Source: Nocardia nova (lineage in GTDB: Bacteria; Actinomycetota; Actinomycetes; Mycobacteriales; Mycobacteriaceae). Taken from it: a DNA stretch of 64,000 nt. The notes under the pieces are model-generated. The model did no database searches. It saw only the letters and a program-made list of their open reading frames with translations, and was not told where the DNA came from. This document shows positions 52,746 through 61,129 of this stretch, piece by piece (position 1 is the first letter of the stretch; each line of letters begins with the position of its first letter). The stretch spans positions 17,365-81,364 of the forward strand of contig NZ_PSZE01000031.1 in assembly GCF_002933465.1 (NCBI RefSeq), written 5' to 3'. A program made the translations under genes and the position numbers.

Positions 52746-54275
52746 ATGGTGAAACTGGATCGGTTGATCAACATCGTGAGCCGCTACGGCGCTCGCCTCC
52801 ACGGCACCGTCGTGGACCGCACCGTCGAGATCCACAGCGTCGCGGTCCACGACCCGATCCGCCCACACGCGGCCACCGGCGACGTGTTCCTCGCCGTCGG
52901 CGCGGCCGACCTGGCCGAAGCGCTCGCCCTGGGCATCGACGCCCGAGCCGGCGTGATCGTGGCCCGCACGTCCGAGACACCGGATGCCCGGATCCGCCGG
53001 CTGCTCGACGATCGCGGCCCGGCTCTGATGACCGTCGACCCGAGCGTGTCCTGGAGCCAGATCGCCTCGGTGGTCTACGGGCTCGTGCTCGAAGGCCGCG
53101 AAACCGAATCCGGGCGGGGGCCCAGCGATCTGTTCGCCTTGGCCGATACCATCTCCGCCTCCCTGGACGGACCGGTCACCATCGAGGATCAGCTCTCGCG
53201 CGTGATGGCCTACTCCACCGCCCACCATGACACCGACCCGGTCCGCTCGGACACCATTCTGGGGCGGCGCATGCCCGATCGGGTACGCCGATTCTTCGAG
53301 GAGCAGGGCATTTTCGCCCACCTCGCCCGCTCCGATGCGCCGCGCTACATCCCGCCCGCGCCCGAGCACGGGCTGCACGGGCGCACCGTGGCCGCGGTGC
53401 GCGCGGGCCGGGAGCTGCTGGGTTCGGTGTGGGTGTCGGGCCGCGAGCCGCTCTCGGCGGATCGGGCCAGAATCCTGCAGGAGGGCGCGCACACCGTCGC
53501 GCTGCATCTGCTGCGGTCGCGCGTGAGTGCGGATCTGGAACGGCAGGTCGAATCGGAGCTGGTCATCGAGCTGATCGAAGGCAGTCCCGACGCGGAGGCC
53601 GCGATCGGCAAGCTCGGCCTCCCGGCGCGCAATCTGCGTGTCATCGCCTTACAAGCCCACGCCGAGCAGGAACGCAACGCCGGCATCCTGCTCGCGTTCG
53701 AGCGCGCCACCACCGGTTTCGGCTGGTCGCGCGTGGGCCGCAGCACGCTGTTCGGCAATACCGTCTACACACTGCTGCCGGCCGGTGACGACCCCGCGCC
53801 GGCGTATCGGTGGATCGCCGATATCGCCGCGAGCCTGCCCGCGCACATGACCGTGGTCGCCGGGATCGGCGGCACCGCCGACGCGCGGGAGCTGCCCGCG
53901 AGCCGCCAGGAGGCCGACGAGTGCATGGCACTGCCGGCGACGGCCACCCCGGGACCGGCGTGCTACGACACTGCCTGGGACCGGGTCCTGATCCAGCGCC
54001 TGCGGTCGATGGCCTCCACCGGCCGGCTCCCGTCCCGAGATCCCGTCGCCCAGCTGGCGGAGATCGACGAGCGGGCCGGCACCCAGTACCTGCCCACGTT
54101 GAAGGCCTGGCTCGAAGCCCACGGCGATCCCGCCATCGCGGCCCGCACCCTGGCCGTACATCCCAATACCGTGCGTCATCGGATGCGGCGGATGCGCGAG
54201 CTGGACTTTCTGGATCCGGATGATCCGGCCAAGCGCACGGCGATGCTCATCGCCTTGTCGATCCACACCGGCTGA
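52746..54275 (+). CDS. PucR-family transcriptional regulator
   Basis: 509 residues. An N-terminal PucR-type sensory region (1-170) leads to a GGDEF-like degenerate middle domain (about 270-400) and a C-terminal HTH_30 (LKAWLEAHGDPAIAARTLAV, then HPNTVRHRMRRMREL). It is expected to act as an activator of metabolic genes, but no obvious target operon adjoins it: downstream lies only a decayed methyltransferase. The start at 52746 gives the usual family N-terminus. Confidence 0.9.
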   Translation: MVKLDRLINIVSRYGARLHGTVVDRTVEIHSVAVHDPIRPHAATGDVFLAVGAADLAEALALGIDARAGVIVARTSETPDARIRRLLDDRGPALMTVDPSVSWSQIASVVYGLVLEGRETESGRGPSDLFALADTISASLDGPVTIEDQLSRVMAYSTAHHDTDPVRSDTILGRRMPDRVRRFFEEQGIFAHLARSDAPRYIPPAPEHGLHGRTVAAVRAGRELLGSVWVSGREPLSADRARILQEGAHTVALHLLRSRVSADLERQVESELVIELIEGSPDAEAAIGKLGLPARNLRVIALQAHAEQERNAGILLAFERATTGFGWSRVGRSTLFGNTVYTLLPAGDDPAPAYRWIADIAASLPAHMTVVAGIGGTADARELPASRQEADECMALPATATPGPACYDTAWDRVLIQRLRSMASTGRLPSRDPVAQLAEIDERAGTQYLPTLKAWLEAHGDPAIAARTLAVHPNTVRHRMRRMRELDFLDPDDPAKRTAMLIALSIHTG

Positions 54276-54358
54276 GCTCCGGCGGAAAATCGGTGGAGGC
54301 GGTGCCTCGGCCGGGCTAACGTCGCGCGGCGTGAGCAGACGCGCAGGCCGGCAAGTGG

Positions 54359-54912
54359 GTGGAACTCAACCGCGCCAATTGGGACGAGCGCGTGCCGATT
54401 CACGTCACGAGCGAGTTCTACGATCTGGACGGTTTCGTCGCCGGTGTCGAGCCGCTGCGCGACTTCGAACCCGACGAGGTCGGCGACGTGCGCGGAAACC
54501 GCCTGCTGCACTTGCAATGTCATATCGGCACCGACACCTTGGCGTGGGCGCGCCGCGGCGCGAACGTCACGGGCGTGGACTTCTCCGAGCCCGCTGTCCG
54601 CACCGCGACCGACCTGGCCGCCCGCATCGGTGTCAGCGGCGCACGGTTCGTGGCCGCCAACGTCTACGACGCGGTGACGGCACTGGACCGCAATCGCTTC
54701 GACATCGTCTACACCGGTGTCGGCGCCCTGGTCTGGTTGCCGGATCTGGTGCGCTGGGCGTCGGTGGTGGCCGAGTTGCTCACGCCGGGCGGCTTCCTGT
54801 ACCTGACCGAATTCCACCCGTTCGGCGACATTCTCGCCGAGGACGACGGCCGCACCGTCGCCTACGACTATTTCGATCCCGCGCCGCAGGTGTGGGACGA
54901 GCCCGGCACCTA
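54359..54912 (+). pseudogene. Class I SAM-dependent methyltransferase, truncated at its 3' end
   Basis: Normal start (GTG 54359, ELNRANWDERVPIHVTSEFY) and SAM site (RLLHLQCHIGTDTLAWARRG, VTGVDFSEPAV), through motif IV (YTGVGALVWLPDL) and LTPGGFLYLTEFHPFGD. Similarity stops at about 54912 after DEPGTYG. There the frame runs into the antisense of another decayed gene and ends at 55048 with a nonsense Arg-rich tail. Roughly the last 80 residues, forming the final sheet strands, are lost, so I treat it as broken. Confidence 0.75.
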
Positions 54913-55036
54913 CGGATCTCGTGGATGTCGTCTCCGGCGAGCACCCGCAGCCGTCCGTCGAGCAGGTAGAACAGCTCGGCCGAGGTCGAATGATAGTGCG
55001 GCGGCGGCCCGTCGGCACCGGCCGGCCGGAACGCCC
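54912..55036 (-). pseudogene. Cupin-domain fragment
   Basis: Minus strand reads NRAFRPAGADGPPPHYHSTS followed by AELFYLLDGRLRVLAGDDIHEI, the first metal-binding motif of a cupin (HYH...E). Both ends are cut: downstream at the methyltransferase junction and upstream at an ECF-sigma fragment. Confidence 0.65.
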
Positions 55037-55039
55037 GGT

Positions 55040-55138
55040 TCACGCTGAGCAATGCAGCACGAAGACCGCCCGCTCGAGCGGTGACAGCGTCTCGAGGACC
55101 ACCAGCAATGCCATCGACAGCGACTCTGCTCGTTCGAC
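55040..55138 (-). pseudogene. ECF sigma factor fragment
   Basis: One minus-strand frame reads VERAESLSMALLVVLETLSP then LERAVFVLH and a stop. This is the linker to start of region 4 in SigJ/ECF41-type sigma factors. Only about 30 residues remain; it is fused to a GGDEF scrap upstream and a cupin scrap downstream. Confidence 0.6.
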
Positions 55139-55400
55139 GCCGGATCTCGAGGCCGCGGCGGTTCAGCAGTTCGGTCAGCGGGTCCGACAGCGATTCGGTG
55201 CGCAGCAGCCAGTAGAGGATCTGCAACGCGGGCAGGGCGCTGACCACCGACACGAACAGCAGCAGCCCGACCGCGAGCGCCAACCGCGGTTGTCCGCCGC
55301 CGGTGGCGATGCGCACCGACACCACGATCACCGCCAGCAGCGACCACGCCGAATGCGCCGCCAACGCCCGCGCATTTGCGGCCCGGTCGGCGCCGAGTCC
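55139..55400 (-). pseudogene. Fragment of a GGDEF-type membrane protein
   Basis: The minus strand shows two hydrophobic helices (AWSLLAVIVVSVRIATGG, LALAVGLLLFVSVVSALPAL) followed by DPLTELLNRRGLEI. That is the canonical opening of a GGDEF domain (DPLTGLLNRRGL), after which homology ends abruptly at the sigma fragment. No catalytic GGDEF motif remains. Upstream boundary approximate. Confidence 0.55.
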
Positions 55401-55529
55401 GCCGTCGATGTGCACTGCTCGCGGTACGACCAGGTCGCTGGAACGATCGACGGGGTCGCCCGGGTGCGGCGGCTGCGCCGAGCAGGCACCGAGAAGCAAT
55501 GCGGCGCAGACGAACAGAGCGATTCTCAC
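55400..55529 (-). pseudogene. N-terminal fragment of a lipoprotein
   Basis: Starting at GTG 55529, which overlaps the SDR stop (GTGA), the frame reads RIALFVCAALLLGACSAQPP. This is a complete lipoprotein signal with lipobox LGAC, then about 30 residues before it merges into the GGDEF-type scrap. The gene it came from cannot be named. It was probably the second gene after the SDR. Confidence 0.5.
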
Positions 55530-56182
55530 GCCAGTCTCGCGCCGCCGTCGACATGCAGAGTGGTGCCGGTGAGGAAGGGGTTGGTCAGCGCCAGCAGTGC
55601 CGCGGCGGAGATGTCGGCCGGAGTACCGACCCGGCGAGCCGGATTGCGATCGGCGACGGTCCGGAAGAACTCCTCCTTCCCGGGGCCGTCCCACACACCC
55701 GAGTCGACGATGCCGGGGGAGATCGCGGTGACACGCACCGGCGCCAGCTCGACCGCCAGCGCCTCGGCCAGAGCGGCGGCCGCGGCGTTGGTGGTGGCCA
55801 TCACCGTCCGTCCCGGGGACGGGCGCCACGCCGCGACGCCGGAGAACAGCAGCATCGCACCGCCGGTGCGGAATCGCGGAGCGAAGTGCTTGGCGAGCAG
55901 AATCGGCCCGATCACCTTGGCGTCGAAGGCGCGGCGCACCGCACTGTGGTCGAGGGCGGTGACCGGGCCGTTGGCATGGTCGGCGGCCAGTGACACCAGG
56001 TAGTCCACCTCGCCGATACGTTCGGCCACGGCGCGCACGGTCGCCTCGTCGGCCAGGTCCACTTCGGGTCTTCCCACCGAAACGACCTGCGCCCCTTGCG
56101 CTTCAGCGTCGAAGGCGAGACGGCGACCGATGCCCGATCCGGCGCCGACGATAAGCATCGTCTTGTCTTGCAGCGTTGTCAT
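55526..56182 (-). CDS. Short-chain dehydrogenase/reductase
   Basis: 218-residue NAD(P)-dependent oxidoreductase. Cofactor motif VGAGSGIGRR (residues 12-21). The usual catalytic YxxxK is replaced or weak: the segment reads SGVAAWRPSPGRTVMATTNA, so the normal Tyr/Lys pair is not visible. The C-terminus AISPGIVDSGVWDG and LTGTTLHVDGG is standard. It resembles SDRs that lie beside LysR regulators; divergent from the LysR gene at 56262, with the shared control region 56183-56261. Substrate unknown. Confidence 0.85.
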   Translation of the reverse strand: MTTLQDKTMLIVGAGSGIGRRLAFDAEAQGAQVVSVGRPEVDLADEATVRAVAERIGEVDYLVSLAADHANGPVTALDHSAVRRAFDAKVIGPILLAKHFAPRFRTGGAMLLFSGVAAWRPSPGRTVMATTNAAAAALAEALAVELAPVRVTAISPGIVDSGVWDGPGKEEFFRTVADRNPARRVGTPADISAAALLALTNPFLTGTTLHVDGGARLA

Positions 56183-56261
56183 GCCCGGTTCAGCAGCGCA
56201 ACAGCGTCGAATAATCCCTTCGCCGAATGAATGTTTTCGATGGATGCCATAGGATATGCGA

Positions 56262-57164
56262 ATGCCAACGCTGCGGGCACTGGAATGCCTCATCGCCGTG
56301 CTCGACGCCGGGTCGATCACCGACGCCGCCACCGCACTGCACATGTCGCAACCCGCGCTCTCGCACCAACTGGCGGCGCTCGAACGCGAGATCGGCGCAC
56401 CGGTCTTGCAACGACTACCGCGCGGAGTGCGCGCGACCGCCATCGGCCGCGCCGTGGAGGCCGATGCCCGTGCCGCGTTGCGCGCGGCTACTCGCGTCGT
56501 CGACGGCGGCCGGGCCGTGGCCAGGGGCGAAGGCGGCCTGTTGCGGCTGGCATGCGCGGAAAGCCTGACCGCGAGTCTGCTCGCCCCCGTACTGCGTACC
56601 TGGTTCCGTCGCCACCCCGCGGTGCACGTGACGCTCACCGAAGCCGCGAGCGCCGACGACCTCGTCCACCATCTCGAATCCGGAACGGCCGACCTGGCTG
56701 TGGGACCCCGGCCGACTCGCTGGACCGGCGCATCCGACCTCGTCGGCACCGAGGAGATCGTGGCCGTCCTTCCCGCCGACCACGCCCTGACCCGGCATGA
56801 TCGGCTCAGCTTCGACGACCTCCACGACCAACCGCTGGTGCACTACCACCCCGACAACGGCCTCGCCGGCTGGCTCGACGCCCGAGCCGCCGCCCACGGC
56901 GTCACCCTCAGCCCGGTCATGCGCACCCGGCAGGCTGCCACCGCGGCACAACTGGCCGCCGCCGGACTCGGCATCGCCCTGGTCCCCGTCACCGCCCTCG
57001 GCCCCGGCCTGCCGGGGACCCTGAAACGCTTGCACCCCAGCGTGTCCCGCGATCTAGTCTGCCTCCTCGCCACCCCCACCGACCCACTGCTGCGCCGCTT
57101 CGCCTCCGACCTCGTCGACCGCGGCGTCCCCGTGAACCCCTCGGCCGCAAGACAACTCGGCTGA
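56262..57164 (+). CDS. LysR-family transcriptional regulator
   Basis: 300-residue regulator. The HTH at residues 1-60 reads RALECLIAVLDAGSITDAAT and HMSQPALSHQLAALEREIG. The effector-binding domain (90-295) contains GLLRLACAESLTASLLAPVL and ADLAVGPRPTRWTG. ATG 56262 is preferred because AGGA lies seven bases upstream; ATG 56256 is too close. It is divergent from the SDR gene and so probably controls it. Its 3' end borders TetR-like remnants. Confidence 0.9.
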   Translation: MPTLRALECLIAVLDAGSITDAATALHMSQPALSHQLAALEREIGAPVLQRLPRGVRATAIGRAVEADARAALRAATRVVDGGRAVARGEGGLLRLACAESLTASLLAPVLRTWFRRHPAVHVTLTEAASADDLVHHLESGTADLAVGPRPTRWTGASDLVGTEEIVAVLPADHALTRHDRLSFDDLHDQPLVHYHPDNGLAGWLDARAAAHGVTLSPVMRTRQAATAAQLAAAGLGIALVPVTALGPGLPGTLKRLHPSVSRDLVCLLATPTDPLLRRFASDLVDRGVPVNPSAARQLG

Positions 57165-57169
57165 TCCGC

Positions 57170-57287
57170 GACGGCTACCAGGTGCGGCGGCCGTAAGCCG
57201 TCGGGCATCGGTTCGAGCAGGCGCCGCCAATCCCCGCTGCCGGTGCGAATCGTCACCGAGATCGCACCGACGAGCAGGTACGCTTCT
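57170..57287 (-). pseudogene. C-terminal remnant of a TetR-like regulator (left of element)
   Basis: Minus strand frame EAYLLVGAISVTIRTGSGDW then RRLLEPMPDGLRPP, the typical last two helices of a TetR ligand-binding domain (GDWRRLL...DGLR). It begins right at the inverted repeat at 57288. A matching upstream part lies beyond the mobile element at 60911-61075, so the two look like one gene split by insertion. Confidence 0.5.
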
Positions 57288-57298
57288 CTGAACTAACT
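57288..57298 (+). repeat. 11-bp inverted repeat, left boundary of the recombinase element
   Basis: CTGAACTAACT; its exact inverse occurs at 60900-60910. It lies between the TetR-like remnant and the Imm33 gene. Confidence 0.5.
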
Positions 57299-57368
57299 GG
57301 CCATGCCCATCCGGCGTCGCCTGAACGCACTCTTTTGCCGAGTGTCGGACAATTTCGAGTCGTCGATG

Positions 57369-57695
57369 TCAGGCCAGCTCGGTCCATACATCTTCGTAGC
57401 CTCGGTCGTCGATAATGAACCGACTACCTGGAGGAAGGCGCAGATAGCTGATCACCTGTGGCAGTAATTGTTTCAAGTGATCGGTATGCACAGGCCCGTA
57501 GAAATCGGTGGCGTCGGAGAACTCGCCGCAGTGGAGAAACCACCCGACGTTGTCGCCATCACCCAACTCGAGCCTCGTGCCGTAGATGGGCATCGCACCC
57601 ACTGTCTCCACAGCGAGGGCGACCATCGGCTCCGGAGGTACTCCGGTCAATCCATATCTGGCACAGACGCTTTGCTGCATTTCGAGGGTCTTCAT
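57369..57695 (-). CDS. Imm33-family immunity protein
   Basis: 108-residue protein of the Imm33 (DUF2185-like) group, immunity factors of polymorphic toxin systems. Signature: MVALAVETVGAMPIYGTRLE, GWFLHCGEFSD, DFYGPVHTDHLKQLLPQV, LPPGSRFIIDD and GYEDVW near the end. ATG 57695 (MKTLEMQQ) has GGAG nine bases upstream; a TTG at 57716 lacks a site. No toxin gene with a recognisable domain is adjacent, so it is an orphan immunity gene carried beside the recombinases. It would neutralise a cognate toxin from competitors (inference). Confidence 0.8.
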   Translation of the reverse strand: MKTLEMQQSVCARYGLTGVPPEPMVALAVETVGAMPIYGTRLELGDGDNVGWFLHCGEFSDATDFYGPVHTDHLKQLLPQVISYLRLPPGSRFIIDDRGYEDVWTELA

Positions 57696-57862
57696 CCAGT
57701 TCGGCTCCACGACCAATGTCGTACCCGATGATCAAGATTGCGGCAAACACCGTCCATCCGATTATGCCGCATAGTGCGCGGTTCGAAACGGCCACAGTCT
57801 CTTCAAGGCCGATCGAAGTGTGCCGAACCATGCCGAGGTCTTACTCGGCGATGGTCGGGATG

Positions 57863-59588
57863 TCACGGGGCAGAAGCTCGTCCGGAGATGGACCCGAACG
57901 TTGGGATGCCGAGGTCGGTTCCTGTCGCTGTTCGTCTGAGTGTGGCGTCTATCTGGGCGAGCTTGTCTTTGACACCGGCATAGCTGACTTGGAGGCCCTC
58001 AACTTCGCCGAGCCAGCCTTCCTTGTAGCCCATGGTCGTATCGATGCTCTTGTGCCCGCAGATGACTTGGGCGATGTGCGGCGGCAGGCCGTTCATGATG
58101 GCGTCGGTGACGAAGATCCTCCGGAAATCGTGAGGGCTGAAGAGCAGCGGGTCGCCGTTCGGGTCGGTGAGGCCAGTCGCGGCGAGCGTGTTGATGAGCA
58201 GCTTCCGGATCGCGGTTGGGGTGAAGGCGCGGCGCTCGTTGCCGATCCCGCGCTGGAACAGCACCGGCATGGGCGGATTCCAGATTCTCTCTCTGACGTC
58301 GTAGGAGACGACCAGCGGGATGGAGCCGTCCGGGCTGCGTAAGCGTTGGACGATGGTGCTGAGAATGTCGGCCAGTTCGGGACTGACCAGCAGTAAGCGT
58401 TCGGTGTCGGTCTTCGACGGCGCGATCTGCAGCAGCGGGACCAGTTCGCCAGTGCTGGGCAGCCGATATTCGGTGCGCGCGAGCACGGGCAGGACGGGCA
58501 ACCGTTCGTGGGTGCGCTGATCCATGCGCGCCTTGCGGTGTCGGCGATCCTTGGCCTTCTGAATTTCGGTGTCGGTGATCGGGCAGGGCGCGACCCACGG
58601 CCCCCCAGCGAGCTGGGTCTTCGACGGCCCAGTGTGCGATGTCGAGGTACAGCGCCCGGACTCGCATCAGTTCGTCCTTCAGGTTCAGCCGTGGCACCGG
58701 AATTTTGATCCGTTCGCCGGTGGTGCTGATCGTGGTGCGTTCGACTGTGCTGATTTCGTTCTTCCAGGCGCGCACCACTTCCGGAGGGATCTGCTGCTCG
58801 ATCGTCAACCGTCCCCCGGCCAACCCGAATGCGCGGATGCTGTGGGGTGCGTGGTCTGGGAAGACGCCCAGGGCACGTAACCGGAGATAGAAGTCGACCT
58901 TTTTCTGGCCGCCGCGGGTCTGGACTCGGCGCATGGTGTCGACCAGTTCGGCGCAGTCGCCGACGACGATGTCGGCGACAGTGCCACCCTTGCAGGCCAG
59001 GATCACGGCAATGCGGGTCGTGGCGATCTGCGCGTCGGCTCGGGAGCTGGCGGGTTCGGCAGCAGCCAGCGCTGCCAGCCGAGCGAAGCCGTTCGGATCC
59101 CTGACCTGTGCCATCACCGCGGCCAAGTGCCGATGTGTGCGGGTCAGCATCCACGGCATCCCAGGACGGAGCACATCGCCGCAGATCAGCATCAGCAGGT
59201 CGGTCGCATCGTAGGACGCGGGACCGCCGTGCGATTCCAACCAGGCCATCGGCAGGTCGGTCCATCCTGCTCCTGGACGTTCTTCGACGCCGCTGGCCAA
59301 CCATCGGTCCTGCCAGGTGTCACCCGGGAACGATGAGAGCCAGCGCACCATCTTGGCGACTCCGCGTCGGCGGCCGGCTCGGGTGCCGTTCGCGGCGGGC
59401 AGGAATGCCCCGGCGGTCAATCGCTGCTGGACCTCCTCGGTCGGCGCTGCTGTGTGCGGCCACCATGCTTCGATGGGTCGTGGCGGGAATTCGTTGCGCA
59501 GCTGGCCATTCCGCAACCGCTGCTCGGCAGCGACCGAGGCGACCGCAGGCAGCGGCTTGCGGGTGCTGTGCTTGACTAGGAAGGTCAC
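57863..59588 (-). pseudogene. Large tyrosine recombinase with a frameshift
   Basis: About 575 codons in two frames. The first part (59588 down to about 58606) has a helical DNA-binding region with WLSSFPGDTWQDRWLASG and LNLKDELMRVRALYLDIAHW. The catalytic part (58606 down to 57863) has SPHDFRRIFVTDAIMNGLPP (H-x-x-R) and VICGHKSIDTTMGYKEG (His and the Tyr nucleophile). The frames are separated by one extra base in a run of six C (58601-58606) at ARWG|PWVAP. Either a true mutation or a homopolymer sequencing error. It overlaps the upstream recombinase gene by four bases. Confidence 0.8.
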
Positions 59589-60841
59589 AGCGCCCTCCCG
59601 AACAACACGCTCAACGCCTTTGGGTCGTAGCCCGGTGCCGGCGGCGGAGGCACAGGTTCAGGGCGCTGGTCGGCGGTGCGGGCATGATGGGCCAGAACTC
59701 CGGCGGTCACCTCGTCCCTGTTCGGGGTCAAGTAGATCTCGGTGGTGGACAGGTGCGCGTGTCCCAAGACCAACTGCACGTCGCTGAGCGTGAGCTGCGG
59801 GTCCCGGGCCATTCTCGCGGCTGCGCTGTGGCGCAGGTCGTGCAATGTCCAATCCGCTCCGAGAACAGCGTTGGCTCGCACGAACATCCGGTGCGCGGCA
59901 TGGTAATTCAACGGCCTGCGAGGTCGCCGCAGCGTCCACCACACCGGCTGCATGCGGCCGCGGGGAATCTGGCCGTGCGACTCCTCCTGATACAACCGCA
60001 GCCAGACGAACGCATCCGCCGACGCGGGAACCTGCTGGATCGCGCGAGTTCCCTTGCGCACCACGGTGATCAATTGCTGGCCAGGGTCGACGTCGCAGTG
60101 CCGGACCCCCAACAGCTCCGCCGCCCGCACCCCGGTCGAGATCCAGAACGCCACCAGCGCCCGATCCCGATTCGACCCCAGCGCTGCGAACAACTCGTTG
60201 AACCGGTGATCGGGAATCGCGCGGGGAACCCGATACGGAACCTTCGGCCGGTAACGGCCCACCCGTCCACGCGCCCATCCATCCATCGGATTGTGGTGCG
60301 CGGGCGCTCGTCGGGAACGCCGGGACGGATCGAGCGGGAACGGATTCAGGATCGGCCCGGTGCCCGCGTCGCGGTGGAAGTCGTAGAAGCTGCGCAACAC
60401 CGTCTCCGAGTGTGCCACCGTCGCCGGAGCGTATCCATCCACCAGCGCAGGCTTTCCGGTGATCGGATTTGGTGCTCCCGCAACGCCATTCAATCCACCA
60501 GTGCTGCTTGAACGATCGCCCCCACGCCGTGGTTTCACCGTCAGCTGGATCCAGCAACTGAAATCGCGGGCCTCGGCGCGGGTCGCGCGGTCCCAACCGA
60601 TTTCGACCGCCTGCAGGAACCGCCACCACCGCAACAGGTCCATGCCATACGAACGCAGCGTCGCCGCCGACCGCCCCGCCGCCAGCAGCTCTCGCAGAAA
60701 CAACGCCACTGGCTCGACCACCACCCCGCCGCCATCCAGCAGCCGATACGGCTCGGCGTGCTCGCCGGTGGCCTCCAACCGGCCCGAGCGCGGCACTGCC
60801 AGACTCGCGAGATCGCGGTGGTTCTCTTGTGATTCGATCAC
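59585..60841 (-). CDS. Tyrosine-type site-specific recombinase
   Basis: 418-residue integrase-family protein. N-terminal SAM-like DNA-binding domain (about 40-190, LFLRELLAAGRSAATLRSYG). Catalytic domain (about 215-385): first Arg in STGVRAAELLGV, His-x-x-Arg in LHDLRHSAAARM, and GHAHLSTTEIYL with His and the Tyr nucleophile. It looks intact. The stop overlaps the start of the second recombinase (ATGA), so both are made together. The start at ATG 60841 lies 59 bases from the right boundary repeat. Confidence 0.9.
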   Translation of the reverse strand: MIESQENHRDLASLAVPRSGRLEATGEHAEPYRLLDGGGVVVEPVALFLRELLAAGRSAATLRSYGMDLLRWWRFLQAVEIGWDRATRAEARDFSCWIQLTVKPRRGGDRSSSTGGLNGVAGAPNPITGKPALVDGYAPATVAHSETVLRSFYDFHRDAGTGPILNPFPLDPSRRSRRAPAHHNPMDGWARGRVGRYRPKVPYRVPRAIPDHRFNELFAALGSNRDRALVAFWISTGVRAAELLGVRHCDVDPGQQLITVVRKGTRAIQQVPASADAFVWLRLYQEESHGQIPRGRMQPVWWTLRRPRRPLNYHAAHRMFVRANAVLGADWTLHDLRHSAAARMARDPQLTLSDVQLVLGHAHLSTTEIYLTPNRDEVTAGVLAHHARTADQRPEPVPPPPAPGYDPKALSVLFGRAL

Positions 60842-60899
60842 GCGGGCAAGCTACCGACCGGGCTCGGACTACGTGCCCCTCGACCTGCCCAACCCCCGG

Positions 60900-60910
60900 A
60901 GTTAGTTCAG
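60900..60910 (-). repeat. 11-bp inverted repeat, right boundary of the recombinase element
   Basis: AGTTAGTTCAG, exact inverse of 57288-57298, located between the recombinase start and the TetR-like remnant. Confidence 0.5.
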
Positions 60911-61075
60911 TCAACGGAGCGTCCGCGGCGGTGCAGTCCTCCCGCAGCGCACCGGCCTCGCGATCGCGCGCGATGATCTCGCCGACAACGGCTTCCAGCC
61001 GGGCACGAGACGATCCGCGCGGCTCGCTCCCAGGCGATCGGCGGGGCGGCTTCGACGGCCGCGATCGGCGCTGAG
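60911..61075 (-). pseudogene. Remnant of a TetR-like regulator (right of element)
   Basis: One minus-strand frame reads SSRARLEAVVGEIIARDREA then GALREDCTAADAPL, like helices 7-8 of a TetR ligand-binding domain. It ends at the inverted repeat, and the missing last helices are found at 57170-57287 beyond the element. The HTH half is not found before the flavodoxin gene stop at 61130, and a frameshift seems to lie near 61020, so the gene was already decayed. The rest of 61076-61129 shows nothing. Confidence 0.45.
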
Positions 61076-61129
61076 CAGCTCACCCACACGAGCCCTGAAC
61101 GACAGCCCGATACCGGCCCGGCGGAGGGA

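Larger units (their letters stand above)
57288..60910. mobile_element. Candidate two-recombinase element carrying an Imm33 gene
   Basis: About 3.6 kb bounded by the inverted sequence CTGAACTAACT (57288-57298) and AGTTAGTTCAG (60900-60910). It contains two overlapping tyrosine-recombinase genes and an orphan Imm33 immunity gene, all on the minus strand. TetR-like coding remnants adjoin both ends. The gene plan (two different tyrosine recombinases, shorter first, larger second) recalls Tn554-type elements, but a third tnpC gene is not seen. Exact ends and mechanism are inferred. Confidence 0.5.

Noticed and set aside
55139..55529. Functional diguanylate cyclase
   Set aside because: Only the opening DPLTELLNRRGL survives; the GG(D/E)EF loop and the rest of the domain are absent.
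57559..57831. 90-residue minus-strand frame with one hydrophobic helix upstream of imm33
   Set aside because: It overlaps the imm33 gene in another frame, lacks a ribosome site and loses any pattern after the helix; possibly a relic, not supportable as a gene.
57288..60910. Prophage remnant
   Set aside because: Only recombinases and an immunity gene are present; no capsid, terminase, lysis or replication genes.
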